A stretch of DNA of 64,000 nt. It comes from Thermohalobaculum sp039816045. Its GTDB lineage: Bacteria; Pseudomonadota; Alphaproteobacteria; Rhodobacterales; Rhodobacteraceae. Where the stretch lies: contig JBCBYB010000014.1 of assembly GCA_039816045.1 (NCBI GenBank), positions 1-64,000 of the forward strand. The letters run 5' to 3'. Positions within the stretch are counted from its first letter, which is position 1. Each line of letters starts with the position of its first letter. A program made the position numbers and the translations under genes. This document shows positions 18,981-26,580 of the stretch, in pieces. The notes beneath the pieces were generated by a model. That model ran no database searches. It was given only the letters and a program-made list of their open reading frames with translations, and was not told the origin of the DNA.

Positions 18981-19447
18981 GCCATGCTCCTATCGCTTGT
19001 GATGCCAGATATCTTAGCAAGTCGGGCCCAGCCGAAGGTGTGATCCGTGTCTCCGTGCTGGCGCAGTTGTGCAAGGCGGCCCAACGCTTCGGAGAGGCTC
19101 GGACGGTGGCCGAGAGCCACCCACCAGAGCACGAGATGCGCCTCATCGGGCGCAACGAACCACTCCGCACGGCGCTTCACAAAGCGCTTGTGCAAGGTGC
19201 GCCAGACGAAATGCGCCAACGCCTCCGCACTCTCCCAGACCGAAAGGCTATAGAGCAGGCGCGGATCGGACCCGATGCGCTCGGCCTCGGCATCGCCAAA
19301 GCCCCGCTCGGGCTTCCAGACGAACCCGGGTGCCGCCGCGGCGATCCGGTCGATCATCTGGCGGCCCGCCACGAAGTCCGCCACCGCCGGGTCGTCGATG
19401 TCATAGGCAAGCCGCCCGACATTGAGCTGTGCGAGGTGCCGGCTCAT
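18977..19447 (-). CDS. DUF3291 protein, tandem copy 2 (middle)
   Basis: A 156-residue DUF3291 paralogue: HLAQLNVGRLAYDIDDPAV, APGFVWKPE, SLSVWESAEALAHFVWRTLHKRF and WWVALGHRPSLSEAL. It keeps the family frame but differs from its neighbours at HGDTDHTFGWARL, where they read HGDSDHAFGWRHL. The ATG at 19447 overlaps the stop of the first copy; longer readings run back into that gene. The C-terminus overlaps the third copy by 4 bp. Confidence 0.8.
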   Translation of the reverse strand: MSRHLAQLNVGRLAYDIDDPAVADFVAGRQMIDRIAAAAPGFVWKPERGFGDAEAERIGSDPRLLYSLSVWESAEALAHFVWRTLHKRFVKRRAEWFVAPDEAHLVLWWVALGHRPSLSEALGRLAQLRQHGDTDHTFGWARLAKISGITSDRSMA

Positions 19448-19962
19448 GCCACCTCTCCGCACGTCCGGGATTTCCAGAGCTTTGCCTCGGCGAGATGACG
19501 CCAGCCGAAAGCATGGTCGCTGTCGCCATGGGCGTCGAGGTACCGGAAGCGCTCCATCGCCTCCGCAACCGTCGGGCGGTGGCCCTCGGGCACCCACCAC
19601 ATCACCAGCCGCAGCGCGCCAGTCGGAGCGAACCACTCGCCTTTGCGCTCATAAAACCGCCGGTGGACGGTGTTCCAGACGAAGTTCTCCAGCGCCTCGG
19701 CGCTCTCCCAGACCGACAGGGTCGAGGCCGTGCGCGGGTTGCCCCCAAGCGGGCCGTTCGCATCCTCCTGCGCGGCCTCCATCTCTTCGTCGCCGAGGCG
19801 CCAGACAAACCCGGGGCTGCGAGCAGCCACCCCGTTCACCAGCGCGAGCCCATTGAGGAAATCCGCCACCCGCGGATCCTCCCAGTCGTGCCGCAGCACG
19901 CCGATGTTGAACTCAGCCAGATGGCGTCCGGTCGGACCGCGCGGCGTTTGACCCGTTTGCAT
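19444..19962 (-). CDS. DUF3291 protein, tandem copy 1 (upstream)
   Basis: A 172-residue DUF3291 paralogue with a ~12-residue N-terminal extension before HLAEFNIGVLRHDWEDP. Family motifs are SPGFVWRL, TLSVWESAEALENFVWNTVHRRFYERK, WWVPEGHRPT and HGDSDHAFGWRHLAEAKLWKSR. It starts 3 bp after the zinc-ribbon membrane protein gene, so it is part of the same message. The three copies form heteromeric candidates, since family members dimerise. Confidence 0.8.
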   Translation of the reverse strand: MQTGQTPRGPTGRHLAEFNIGVLRHDWEDPRVADFLNGLALVNGVAARSPGFVWRLGDEEMEAAQEDANGPLGGNPRTASTLSVWESAEALENFVWNTVHRRFYERKGEWFAPTGALRLVMWWVPEGHRPTVAEAMERFRYLDAHGDSDHAFGWRHLAEAKLWKSRTCGEVA

Positions 19963-19965
19963 CGC

Positions 19966-20199
19966 TCAACCTGCCTTTGGGTCCAGCAACGCAGCAAGAC
20001 CCGCGAGGAAGACGCCGAACAGCACGCCGCCGACAATGATCATGGTCCAGTCCCGACGGCGCCACGCCATCGCCGCACGCCCCATAGAACTCGCCGGAAA
20101 CGAGGTGCCGCAATTGGCACAGTCGATCCATCCGAACCGAGGCTGGTTCTGATGACCGCAGGCCGGACACCGCCCCGGATTGAGCTTGGGCATGCGCAT
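19966..20199 (-). CDS. small zinc-ribbon membrane protein
   Basis: About 77 residues. The N-terminal half holds two CxxC knuckles, CPACGHQN and CANCGTSF, spaced like a zinc ribbon. The C-terminal half is a single hydrophobic helix (WTMIIVGGVLFGVFLAGLAAL) that would anchor it in the inner membrane with the ribbon in the cytosol. ATG at 20199 or 20193 are both possible. It lies 19 bp downstream of nuoF. Function unknown; a complex I assembly or cofactor role is inferred from location only. Confidence 0.65.
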   Translation of the reverse strand: MRMPKLNPGRCPACGHQNQPRFGWIDCANCGTSFPASSMGRAAMAWRRRDWTMIIVGGVLFGVFLAGLAALLDPKAG

Positions 20200-20218
20200 G
20201 GAGACCACTGTCTTGCCC

Positions 20219-21511
20219 CTACTCGGCAGCGATCGGCTTCGCGCCCGTCTTGTGCTTGAGGATCCGGTCCTCGATCTCGTCGCGGAAATGGCGGATGAGG
20301 CCTTGGATCGGCCAGGCCGCCGCATCGCCGAGCGCGCAAATGGTGTGGCCTTCGACCTGCTTGGTGACCTCGTGGAGCATGTCGATCTCTTCGACCGAGG
20401 CCTCGCCGGTAACCAACCGCTCCATCACCCGCATCATCCAGCCGGTGCCCTCGCGGCAAGGCGTGCACTGGCCGCAGCTCTCGTGCTTGTAGAACTTCGA
20501 GAGCCGCCAGATCGCTTTGATCACATCGGTGCTCTGATCCATCACGATGACCGCCGCGGTGCCAAGACCCGATTTCTGCTCACGCAGCCAGTCGAAATCC
20601 ATGATCGCATCGTCACAGAGTTTGGACGGCAAGAGCGGCACAGAGGAGCCGCCGGGGATCACGGCCTTCAGGTTCTTCCACCCGCCGCGGACACCGCCGC
20701 AATGGCGCTCGAGCAGTTCCTTCAGCGGGATCGACATGGCCTCCTCGACCACGCAGGGCGCGTTCACATGGCCCGAGATCGCGAAGATCTTGGTGCCCGT
20801 GTTGTTCGCCCGCCCGATGCCGCCAAACCAGTCGGCCCCGCGGCGCAGGATGGTCGGCACCACGGCGATGCTCTCGACATTGTTCACCGTGGTCGGACAG
20901 CCATAGAGGCCGACCCCCGCCGGGAAGGGCGGCTTCAGGCGCGGCATACCCTTCTTGCCCTCGAGGCTCTCGATCAGGGCCGTCTCTTCGCCGCAGATAT
21001 AGGCGCCGGCGCCGTGCACGAGATAGCAGTCGAAGTCCCAACCCGAGCCCGCCGCGTTCTTGCCGAGGAGCCCCGCGTCATAGGCCTCGTCGATCGCCGC
21101 CTGAAGGGCCTCCTTCTCGCGGATATACTCGCCACGGATATAGATATAGCAGGCGTGCGCGGCCATCGCGAAACTCGCGATCAGGCAGCCTTCGACCAGC
21201 GTGTGCGGGTCGTGGCGCATGATCTCACGGTCTTTGCAGGTGCCGGGCTCGGATTCGTCGGCATTGACCACCAGATAGTGCGGCCGGCCGTCGCTCTCCT
21301 TCGGCATGAAGGACCATTTGAGACCCGTGGGGAAGCCCGCGCCCCCGCGCCCGCGAAGGCCCGACTTCTTGACCTCGTCGATGATCGCGTCGCGGCCCCG
21401 TTTGATGAGATCGGCCGTGCCGTCCCAGTGCCCGCGGGCCTGCGCGCCCTTCAGCGAGCGGTCGCCCATACCGTAGAGATTGGTGAAGATGCGGTCTTGG
21501 TCAGTGAGCAT
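20219..21511 (-). CDS. nuoF: NADH-quinone oxidoreductase subunit F
   Basis: NADH-binding subunit with FMN and cluster N3, 430 residues. The NADH/FMN region reads GLRGRGGAGFPTGLKW and VNADESEPGTCKDR, then GAGAYICGEETALIESLEG. N3 ligands are in ESCGQCTPCREG with the fourth cysteine in HTICALGDAAAWP. I take ATG at 21511, which overlaps the preceding membrane-protein gene by 11 bp and gives the usual length. Confidence 0.96.
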   Translation of the reverse strand: MLTDQDRIFTNLYGMGDRSLKGAQARGHWDGTADLIKRGRDAIIDEVKKSGLRGRGGAGFPTGLKWSFMPKESDGRPHYLVVNADESEPGTCKDREIMRHDPHTLVEGCLIASFAMAAHACYIYIRGEYIREKEALQAAIDEAYDAGLLGKNAAGSGWDFDCYLVHGAGAYICGEETALIESLEGKKGMPRLKPPFPAGVGLYGCPTTVNNVESIAVVPTILRRGADWFGGIGRANNTGTKIFAISGHVNAPCVVEEAMSIPLKELLERHCGGVRGGWKNLKAVIPGGSSVPLLPSKLCDDAIMDFDWLREQKSGLGTAAVIVMDQSTDVIKAIWRLSKFYKHESCGQCTPCREGTGWMMRVMERLVTGEASVEEIDMLHEVTKQVEGHTICALGDAAAWPIQGLIRHFRDEIEDRILKHKTGAKPIAAE

Positions 21512-22163
21512 GTGCGGCCCGCCCGATGACAGTGATTGTGGAGAAGAAAACGACACCCGCCGGAACGACCAACAGCGCCGTCAGGCCCAGAAGCGCGACG
21601 CCATCCGGCACAGCGATAGCCCCGCTGCGCTCAAGATAGACGCCGGCCATCATGCCCGACGCCATCGAGAGCATGAGCCCAAGCATGCCCACTGCAGCAG
21701 CGCCCGTCGCCTGCTGAGCCTGGGTCTTCCCGGTCGGCCAGCCCCGCGTTGCAAGGATGACCCCGACAAGGAGAAACACGAAGATGCCGGCGGCATTAAA
21801 CGACTGCCCCAAGATCTGCGCCACCACAACGATCCCGAAGAGAACGAGTAGGCCCAGGGTCACCCAAAGCGGCGGTTTGCTCATCGCGGCTTGCTCCCGC
21901 GCTCGGTCGACGCGCACCGTCCCATCCCGCAGTTCGGCCCGGAAGGCCGAGAAAGCCGGGACAAAGCGCATCGCCAACGCCAGGAACTGAAGCGCAATGG
22001 TGCCGAGGGCGAGCCCGGTCATCGCCTCGTATTGCTGCGTGAAGCAGAAGAGGATCGTGCAGACCGCAAACGCGAAGCCCCCGAGCGCGGTGGACATCCA
22101 GCCATAACGCCAGAGCTGCGCGACGGCGGGGGAGCGGTCTTGCGATGTCACGGCATGCATCAT
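21501..22163 (-). CDS. multi-pass membrane protein between nuoE and nuoF
   Basis: Unrecognised 220-residue protein with about six hydrophobic helices. The first pair is near residues 25-65 (STALGGFAFAVCTILF, LALGTIALQFLALAM), then a short charged cytosolic-looking loop (RAELRDGTVRVDRAREQ), and four further helices to the C-terminus. It overlaps nuoE by ATGA and nuoF by 11 bp, so it is tightly built into the nuo message. No catalytic motif seen. A role in complex I assembly or stability is inference. Confidence 0.72.
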   Translation of the reverse strand: MMHAVTSQDRSPAVAQLWRYGWMSTALGGFAFAVCTILFCFTQQYEAMTGLALGTIALQFLALAMRFVPAFSAFRAELRDGTVRVDRAREQAAMSKPPLWVTLGLLVLFGIVVVAQILGQSFNAAGIFVFLLVGVILATRGWPTGKTQAQQATGAAAVGMLGLMLSMASGMMAGVYLERSGAIAVPDGVALLGLTALLVVPAGVVFFSTITVIGRAAHAH

Positions 22164-23278
22164 CCACCTCCGCTGCTGATCAGGCCCTTGGCCTGGCCGA
22201 CCCAGTCATCGCGGACGATGCGGCCTTTGAACCCTTCGAGGTTGTGGTCGACCCAGGCGACCTCCTTGTCGCTCCAAGAGGCGATCTGATCGAAGTGGTA
22301 GACACCGAGGGAGTGCAAGAGCCCCTCGAGTTTCGGCCCGACACCCTTGATCTGCTTGAGATCGTCCGCCGCACCCGCCCGCGCCTCGGTCAGAAGCTCG
22401 GGCTTGTCCTCATCCGCGGGCGGAACCTCCACGACCGGCACAGGCTTGGGGTCCGCCTTCGGTTTGGTCTCGGCCTTTGCCTTGGGTTCGGCCTTTGCTT
22501 TGGGCTCGGCCTTGGGCTTGGGTTCTGCCTTGGGCTTTGGGGCGGCCTTCTTCGCCGCCGGCTTTGCTTTGGCGCGGCCGAGGGCCAGATCGCTCGCGGT
22601 CGGCTCCGACCCGTCGATGCGCGCAATGCTGTCGCCGATGGCATCCGCCAGCGCGACCGATCCGTTCGCGCCGTGGTCCTTAGGGATCTCGAGCGAGGTC
22701 AGCCCCGTCACCGGCTCCGAGGCAAACCGCCCCTTGGCCGAGCCCGGCCGCGGCACCTCCCCGCGCGCCAGCGTATCCAGGATCGCACCAAAGCTCTCCC
22801 GGTCGAGATCCTCGTAGTAGTCCTTGCCGATCTGCACCATCGGCGCGTTGGCACAGGCGCCAAGGCACTCGACCTCCTCCCAGGAGAACTTCCCATCGGC
22901 CGAGAGCGTGTGCGGGCTGGCCGCGATCCGCTCCTTGCAGAGGCCCACCAGATCCTCCGCCCCGCAGATCATGCAGGACGTGGTGCCGCAGACCTGGATA
23001 TGCGCGACCGAGCCCACGGGCTTCAGCTGGAACATGAAGTAGAAGGTCGCAACCTCGAGCACCCGGATCTCCGCCATGCCGAGCATCTTGGCGACCGTCT
23101 CGATGATCGGACGGCTGACCCAGCCCTCCTGCTCCTGCGCGCGCCAGAGGAGCGGGATCACGGCGCTCGCCTGCCGCCCCTCGGGGTATTTCGCCATCTG
23201 TCCCTCGGCCCAAGCCAGATTGGCGGGCGTGAAGACAAAACTGTCGGGTTGCTCGTGGTGCAGTCTGCGGAGACTCAT
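22160..23278 (-). CDS. nuoE: NADH-quinone oxidoreductase subunit E with C-terminal helix-hairpin-helix extension
   Basis: The N-terminal ~200 residues are the thioredoxin-like NuoE with cluster N1a ligands in CGTTSCMIC and in ECLGACANAPMVQI. The protein continues to 372 residues, twice the classic length. A lysine/alanine/proline repeat linker (units like KPKAEP and KAKAEP) leads to a helix-hairpin-helix segment, DDLKQIKGVGPKLEGLLHSLG. Such long NuoE forms are known in Rhodobacterales relatives. The tail could bind a partner protein or nucleic acid; its purpose is unknown. The start has GAGGTGAG just upstream. Confidence 0.93.
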   Translation of the reverse strand: MSLRRLHHEQPDSFVFTPANLAWAEGQMAKYPEGRQASAVIPLLWRAQEQEGWVSRPIIETVAKMLGMAEIRVLEVATFYFMFQLKPVGSVAHIQVCGTTSCMICGAEDLVGLCKERIAASPHTLSADGKFSWEEVECLGACANAPMVQIGKDYYEDLDRESFGAILDTLARGEVPRPGSAKGRFASEPVTGLTSLEIPKDHGANGSVALADAIGDSIARIDGSEPTASDLALGRAKAKPAAKKAAPKPKAEPKPKAEPKAKAEPKAKAETKPKADPKPVPVVEVPPADEDKPELLTEARAGAADDLKQIKGVGPKLEGLLHSLGVYHFDQIASWSDKEVAWVDHNLEGFKGRIVRDDWVGQAKGLISSGGG

Positions 23279-23287
23279 CTCACCTCG

Positions 23288-23524
23288 CTAGCAATGAAAC
23301 GGCCTTGCGGCGTTGTAGAGAACAAGGATGACGATCCATGCCGTCACCAGCGTTGATCCGCCGGCCAGACCGCCGGTCAGCAATCCAAGCCATCGGTTGG
23401 TCGGCAACCGCCCGACGAGAACTGCAACTGCGATACCGGCGAGCACGGCCACGACCGGCGAAAGCGACCACCAATACGCAAAGTCTCGGCAGCAGATCTC
23501 GGAGTACTGATCGCAATTGAACAT
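23288..23524 (-). CDS. small two-helix membrane protein upstream of nuoE
   Basis: A 78-residue unrecognised protein. A cysteine-containing N-terminus (NCDQYSEICCRDF) is followed by two hydrophobic helices (LSPVVAVLAGIAVAVLVG and GGSTLVTAWIVILVLY) and a final cysteine. Gaps are 3 bp to the preceding secreted-protein gene and 9 bp to nuoE, so it is co-transcribed with nuo. Four cysteines in so short a protein could bind metal or form disulfides. Confidence 0.6.
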   Translation of the reverse strand: MFNCDQYSEICCRDFAYWWSLSPVVAVLAGIAVAVLVGRLPTNRWLGLLTGGLAGGSTLVTAWIVILVLYNAARPFHC

Positions 23525-23527
23525 GCG

Positions 23528-23848
23528 TCATCGGATCAGTTCGCATTTGTTGAGGACCACAAGCGGATCCTCGGCATCGTCCTCGCCCGGGCCCACCAGC
23601 ATCCGGCACATATACATGGGCAGCGCCTGGTTGCCCGGCTGGTGCATGATGAAGGTGAAGCGCACGGTGGCGGCATCGGTCGCGGGCGTGGTCTGGAGAT
23701 CGTCGCGGAACTCATAGCCTGCCGCATAGAGCGCGCCCACGGTGGTCTGCTCGGCCACCACATCGGGCAGCGTGCCAGGCGCGGTCTGCTGCGCCGGAAC
23801 CGGCGAGGCGACGAGGGCGGTCAGGGCGAAAACGGCAGCGGTGCGCAT
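23528..23848 (-). CDS. small secreted protein, nuoD-nuoE interval (second)
   Basis: A 106-residue protein with a clear signal peptide (MRTAAVFALTALVASPVPAQQ). The mature part has a VGALYAAGYEF stretch and two cysteines, in MYMCRM and near the C-terminus in NKCELIR. The ATG at 23848 overlaps the preceding stop by one base (TGATG). It resembles its upstream neighbour in layout (signal peptide, an L-x-x-GYE stretch, then two cysteines), so the two may be distant paralogues. Periplasmic location predicted; function unknown. Confidence 0.65.
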   Translation of the reverse strand: MRTAAVFALTALVASPVPAQQTAPGTLPDVVAEQTTVGALYAAGYEFRDDLQTTPATDAATVRFTFIMHQPGNQALPMYMCRMLVGPGEDDAEDPLVVLNKCELIR

Positions 23849-24120
23849 CAATTGTCCCTCGCCGAAAAACAGCCGGCCACGAAGAGATCCGAGCTCCACT
23901 CGGTTTTGCGGGTGCAGATGACCAGCCGGCCGGTCGTGCGCAGATAGATCCGCTCGGTCACCACCGCATCGTATTTGCCCTCATGGGTGCGGCGCTCAAG
24001 CGCGACCACGGCGAAAGGCTCATAGCCCTGCTGGAGCAGGGTCGAGAGCTTCTCCCCCTGCCACTCCGCCGACGCGACCCCCGGCAGCAGCACCAGCGCC
24101 AAGGCAACCAGCCATCTCAC
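23848..24120 (-). CDS. small secreted protein, nuoD-nuoE interval (first)
   Basis: A 90-residue protein with a signal peptide (MRWLVALALVLLPGVASAE, cleavage after ASA). The mature part has STLLQQGYEPFAVVAL and two cysteines in LVICTRK and VAGCFSARDN. The start is GTG and overlaps the nuoD stop by 4 bp. Both small secreted proteins would act in the periplasm, on the far side of the membrane from the NuoDEF arm, which makes their placement curious. Confidence 0.65.
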   Translation of the reverse strand: MRWLVALALVLLPGVASAEWQGEKLSTLLQQGYEPFAVVALERRTHEGKYDAVVTERIYLRTTGRLVICTRKTEWSSDLFVAGCFSARDN

Positions 24121-25331
24121 CGGTCGATCTCCCCGAAGACGATGTCGAGCGAGCCGAGGACCGCCGAGACATCCGCCAGCTGGTGGCCGCGGCAGACATG
24201 GTCCATGGCGGCGAGGTGGGGATAGCCAGGCGCGCGGATCTTGGCCTTGTAGGGACGGTTGGTGCCGTCGGCCACGAGATAGACCCCGAACTCGCCCTTC
24301 GGCGCCTCGACGGCGGCATAGACCTCGCCCGCCGGCACGCGGAAGCCCTCGGTATAGAGCTTGAAGTGGTGGATCAGCGCCTCCATCGAGCGCTTCATCT
24401 CACCGCGCTTCGGCGGGGTCATCTTGCCATCGGTCGAGGAGACCGGCTCGCCCGGCACGGCACGCAGCTTGTCGATGCACTGGCGCATGATCTTCACGCT
24501 CTCGCGCATCTCCTCCATGCGGCAGAGATAGCGGTCATAGCAGTCGCCGTTCTTGCCGACGGGGATCTGGAACGCGAACTCGTTATAGAGCTCATAGGGC
24601 TGCGCGCGGCGCAGATCCCAAGCCCAGCCGGAGCCGCGCACCATCACGCCGGAGAAGCCGTAGGCCTGCGCCTCCTCCAGCGTCACGATGCCGATGTCCA
24701 CATTGCGCTGCTTGAAGATGCGGTTGTCGGTCAGCAGCCCTTCGAGGTCGTCGCAGATCTCGAGGAACGGATCGCACCACGCCTCGATGTCGTCGACCAG
24801 CGCGTCGGGCAGATCCTGGTGCACGCCGCCCGGGCGGAAATAGGCCGCGTGGAGCCGCGCCCCGCAGGCCCGCTCATAGAACACCATGAGCTTCTCGCGC
24901 TCCTCGAAGCCCCAGAGCGGCGGGGTCAGCGCGCCCACATCCATCGCCTGGGTGGTCACGTTCAGCAGATGGCTGAGGATGCGCCCGATCTCGCAGAACA
25001 GCACCCGGATGAGCTGGCCCCGACGCGGCACCTCGACACCGGCCAGCTTCTCGATCGCCATGCACCAGGCGTGCTCCTGGTTCATCGGCGCCACGTAGTC
25101 GAGCCGGTCGAAATAGGGCAGGTTCTGGAGGTATGTGCGGCTCTCCATCAGCTTCTCGGTCCCGCGGTGGAGCAGCCCGATATGCGGATCCACCCGGTCC
25201 ACGATCTCACCGTCAAGCTCCAGCACCAGACGCAGCACACCGTGCGCTGCCGGATGCTGCGGGCCGAAGTTGATGTTGAAGTTCCGGATCCGCTGTTCGC
25301 CGGTCAGGGCATCCGCATTGGTCCCGTCCAT
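24117..25331 (-). CDS. nuoD: NADH-quinone oxidoreductase subunit D
   Basis: 49-kDa subunit that helps form the quinone-binding site, 404 residues. Family motifs include NFGPQHPAAHGVLRL near the N-terminus, HIGLLHRGTEKL, DYVAPMNQEHAW and VADGTNRPYKAKIRAP. It is a separate gene from nuoC, unlike the fused nuoCD of enterobacteria. The 22-bp gap upstream holds only a ribosome-binding region. Confidence 0.96.
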   Translation of the reverse strand: MDGTNADALTGEQRIRNFNINFGPQHPAAHGVLRLVLELDGEIVDRVDPHIGLLHRGTEKLMESRTYLQNLPYFDRLDYVAPMNQEHAWCMAIEKLAGVEVPRRGQLIRVLFCEIGRILSHLLNVTTQAMDVGALTPPLWGFEEREKLMVFYERACGARLHAAYFRPGGVHQDLPDALVDDIEAWCDPFLEICDDLEGLLTDNRIFKQRNVDIGIVTLEEAQAYGFSGVMVRGSGWAWDLRRAQPYELYNEFAFQIPVGKNGDCYDRYLCRMEEMRESVKIMRQCIDKLRAVPGEPVSSTDGKMTPPKRGEMKRSMEALIHHFKLYTEGFRVPAGEVYAAVEAPKGEFGVYLVADGTNRPYKAKIRAPGYPHLAAMDHVCRGHQLADVSAVLGSLDIVFGEIDR

Positions 25332-25353
25332 GGCTTGCCTCCGTATTTGCCGC

Positions 25354-25734
25354 TCAGAGCGCCGGGCCGTCGACGACGCGGCAGATCTTCGCGATCATGC
25401 GCCACGCCCCGTCGATCCGGAGAAAGTTCAGGTGGTCCTCAAAGCGCCGCTCGCCGACCTGCACATGCAGGCGCACAAGCGCCATCTCGCCGCGGACCGC
25501 GATATCGTCGATGGTGTAGTCGGGCATGCCCTCAGCCGGCGCGCGACCGCCCACGCGCTCGAGGAACTGCGGGCGCGGCCAGTCGATCAGCGCGCCCTCG
25601 CCGGTCACCGTGTAGAGGTGGCTGGCTTCGTGGAAGACCTCGGCGACCGCCTCGGTGTCCGCCGCGTGGAGGCCCTTGCAGTACGCCTCGGCCGCCGCTG
25701 TCAGCTCGGCCTTGCTTGTGTCGACTGCGTCCAT
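25354..25734 (-). CDS. NTF2-like/SnoaL-fold protein between nuoC and nuoD
   Basis: A 126-residue protein whose pattern fits the putative lumazine-binding branch of the NTF2 fold: AAAEAYCKGLHAADTEAVAEVFHEASHLY at the start, ALVRLHVQVGERRFEDHLNFLRIDGAWRMIAKICRVV at the end. I chose ATG at 25734, just after the stop of the preceding small gene (TGA-G-ATG). NTF2-like proteins bind small hydrophobic ligands or act as isomerases. Cytosolic, no signal peptide. Role in this operon unknown. Confidence 0.75.
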   Translation of the reverse strand: MDAVDTSKAELTAAAEAYCKGLHAADTEAVAEVFHEASHLYTVTGEGALIDWPRPQFLERVGGRAPAEGMPDYTIDDIAVRGEMALVRLHVQVGERRFEDHLNFLRIDGAWRMIAKICRVVDGPAL

Positions 25735-25735
25735 C

Positions 25736-25930
25736 TCAGCGTCCTCCCACCGCATCGCCCGGCCAAGGGCGCAGTGTGACGTACCACAGCAGGCCCACGT
25801 TCAGCACCGGCACGATCGAGAGCACCGCCAGCCATTTCGGCTGTCCGGCCCGCGCGAGGATCTTCATCATCGGGATCGGCGTCGTGAGGAAGATCAGGAT
25901 CAGCAGTGTGTAGGTGAACGGGCCCATCAT
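25736..25930 (-). CDS. small two-helix membrane protein after nuoC
   Basis: A 64-residue unrecognised protein with two hydrophobic helices (FTYTLLILIFLTTPIPMM and WLAVLSIVPVLNVGLLWYVTL) joined by a short basic turn (RAGQPK). The second segment has the look of small signal-peptidase-like or DUF5684-like proteins, but I cannot name the family. It starts 3 bp after nuoC and ends 1 bp before the NTF2-like gene. Confidence 0.6.
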   Translation of the reverse strand: MMGPFTYTLLILIFLTTPIPMMKILARAGQPKWLAVLSIVPVLNVGLLWYVTLRPWPGDAVGGR

Positions 25931-25933
25931 GGC

Positions 25934-26536
25934 TCAGCCCTCCTGCTTCTCGTCGCCGGGCAGGATGTAGTCGGCCCCCTCCCAAGGGGACATGAAGTCG
26001 AACTGGCGGTACTCCTGCACAAGGCTCACCGGCTCATAGACCACGCGCTTGGCGGTCTCGTCATAGCGGACCTCGGTGTAGCCGGTGGTCGGGAAATCCT
26101 TCCTCAGCGGATAGCCGCGGAAGCCGTAATCCGTCAGGATCCGGCGCAGATCCGGGTGGCCCGAGAACATCACGCCGTACATGTCGAACACCTCCCGCTC
26201 GTACCAGTTGGCCGAGGGGTGCAGATCGGTGATCGACGGCACGACGTCCTCCTCGCTCGCGGGCACGCGGACCCGGATGCGCTGGTTCTGCCGCATCGAG
26301 AGGAAATGGTAGACCACATCGAAGCGGTTCTCCCGCTCCGGATAGTCGACGGCGGTGAGATCGATCAGCGTGGTGAACCCGCAAGCCGCGTTCTCGGTCA
26401 GGTACTGCACCAGCGCATGCAGCCCCGAGACAGTGGCGACAACCGTCAGTTCGCCGTTGGCGACGGTGAACCCGTCGACCTGTTCTGACCGGCTGGCGGC
26501 GATCATCTCACCGAGTTCTTCGAGCGCCTCGTTCAT
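25934..26536 (-). CDS. nuoC: NADH-quinone oxidoreductase subunit C
   Basis: 30-kDa hydrophilic subunit, 200 residues. The family signature EREVFDMYGVMFSGHPDLRRILTDYGF is present, followed by GYPLRKDFP. It is a stand-alone gene as in Paracoccus and Rhodobacter. It lies 44 bp downstream of nuoB. Confidence 0.96.
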   Translation of the reverse strand: MNEALEELGEMIAASRSEQVDGFTVANGELTVVATVSGLHALVQYLTENAACGFTTLIDLTAVDYPERENRFDVVYHFLSMRQNQRIRVRVPASEEDVVPSITDLHPSANWYEREVFDMYGVMFSGHPDLRRILTDYGFRGYPLRKDFPTTGYTEVRYDETAKRVVYEPVSLVQEYRQFDFMSPWEGADYILPGDEKQEG

Positions 26537-26580
26537 TCTGGCCTCCTCGGGCTGGCCTGTGGGCTGGCGTCTCAGGCGCC

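Noticed and set aside
22440..22560. Lysine/alanine/proline codon repeats in nuoE as a mobile or CRISPR-like repeat
   Set aside because: The repeats are in frame, short and of varied unit length: a protein linker, not a DNA repeat array.
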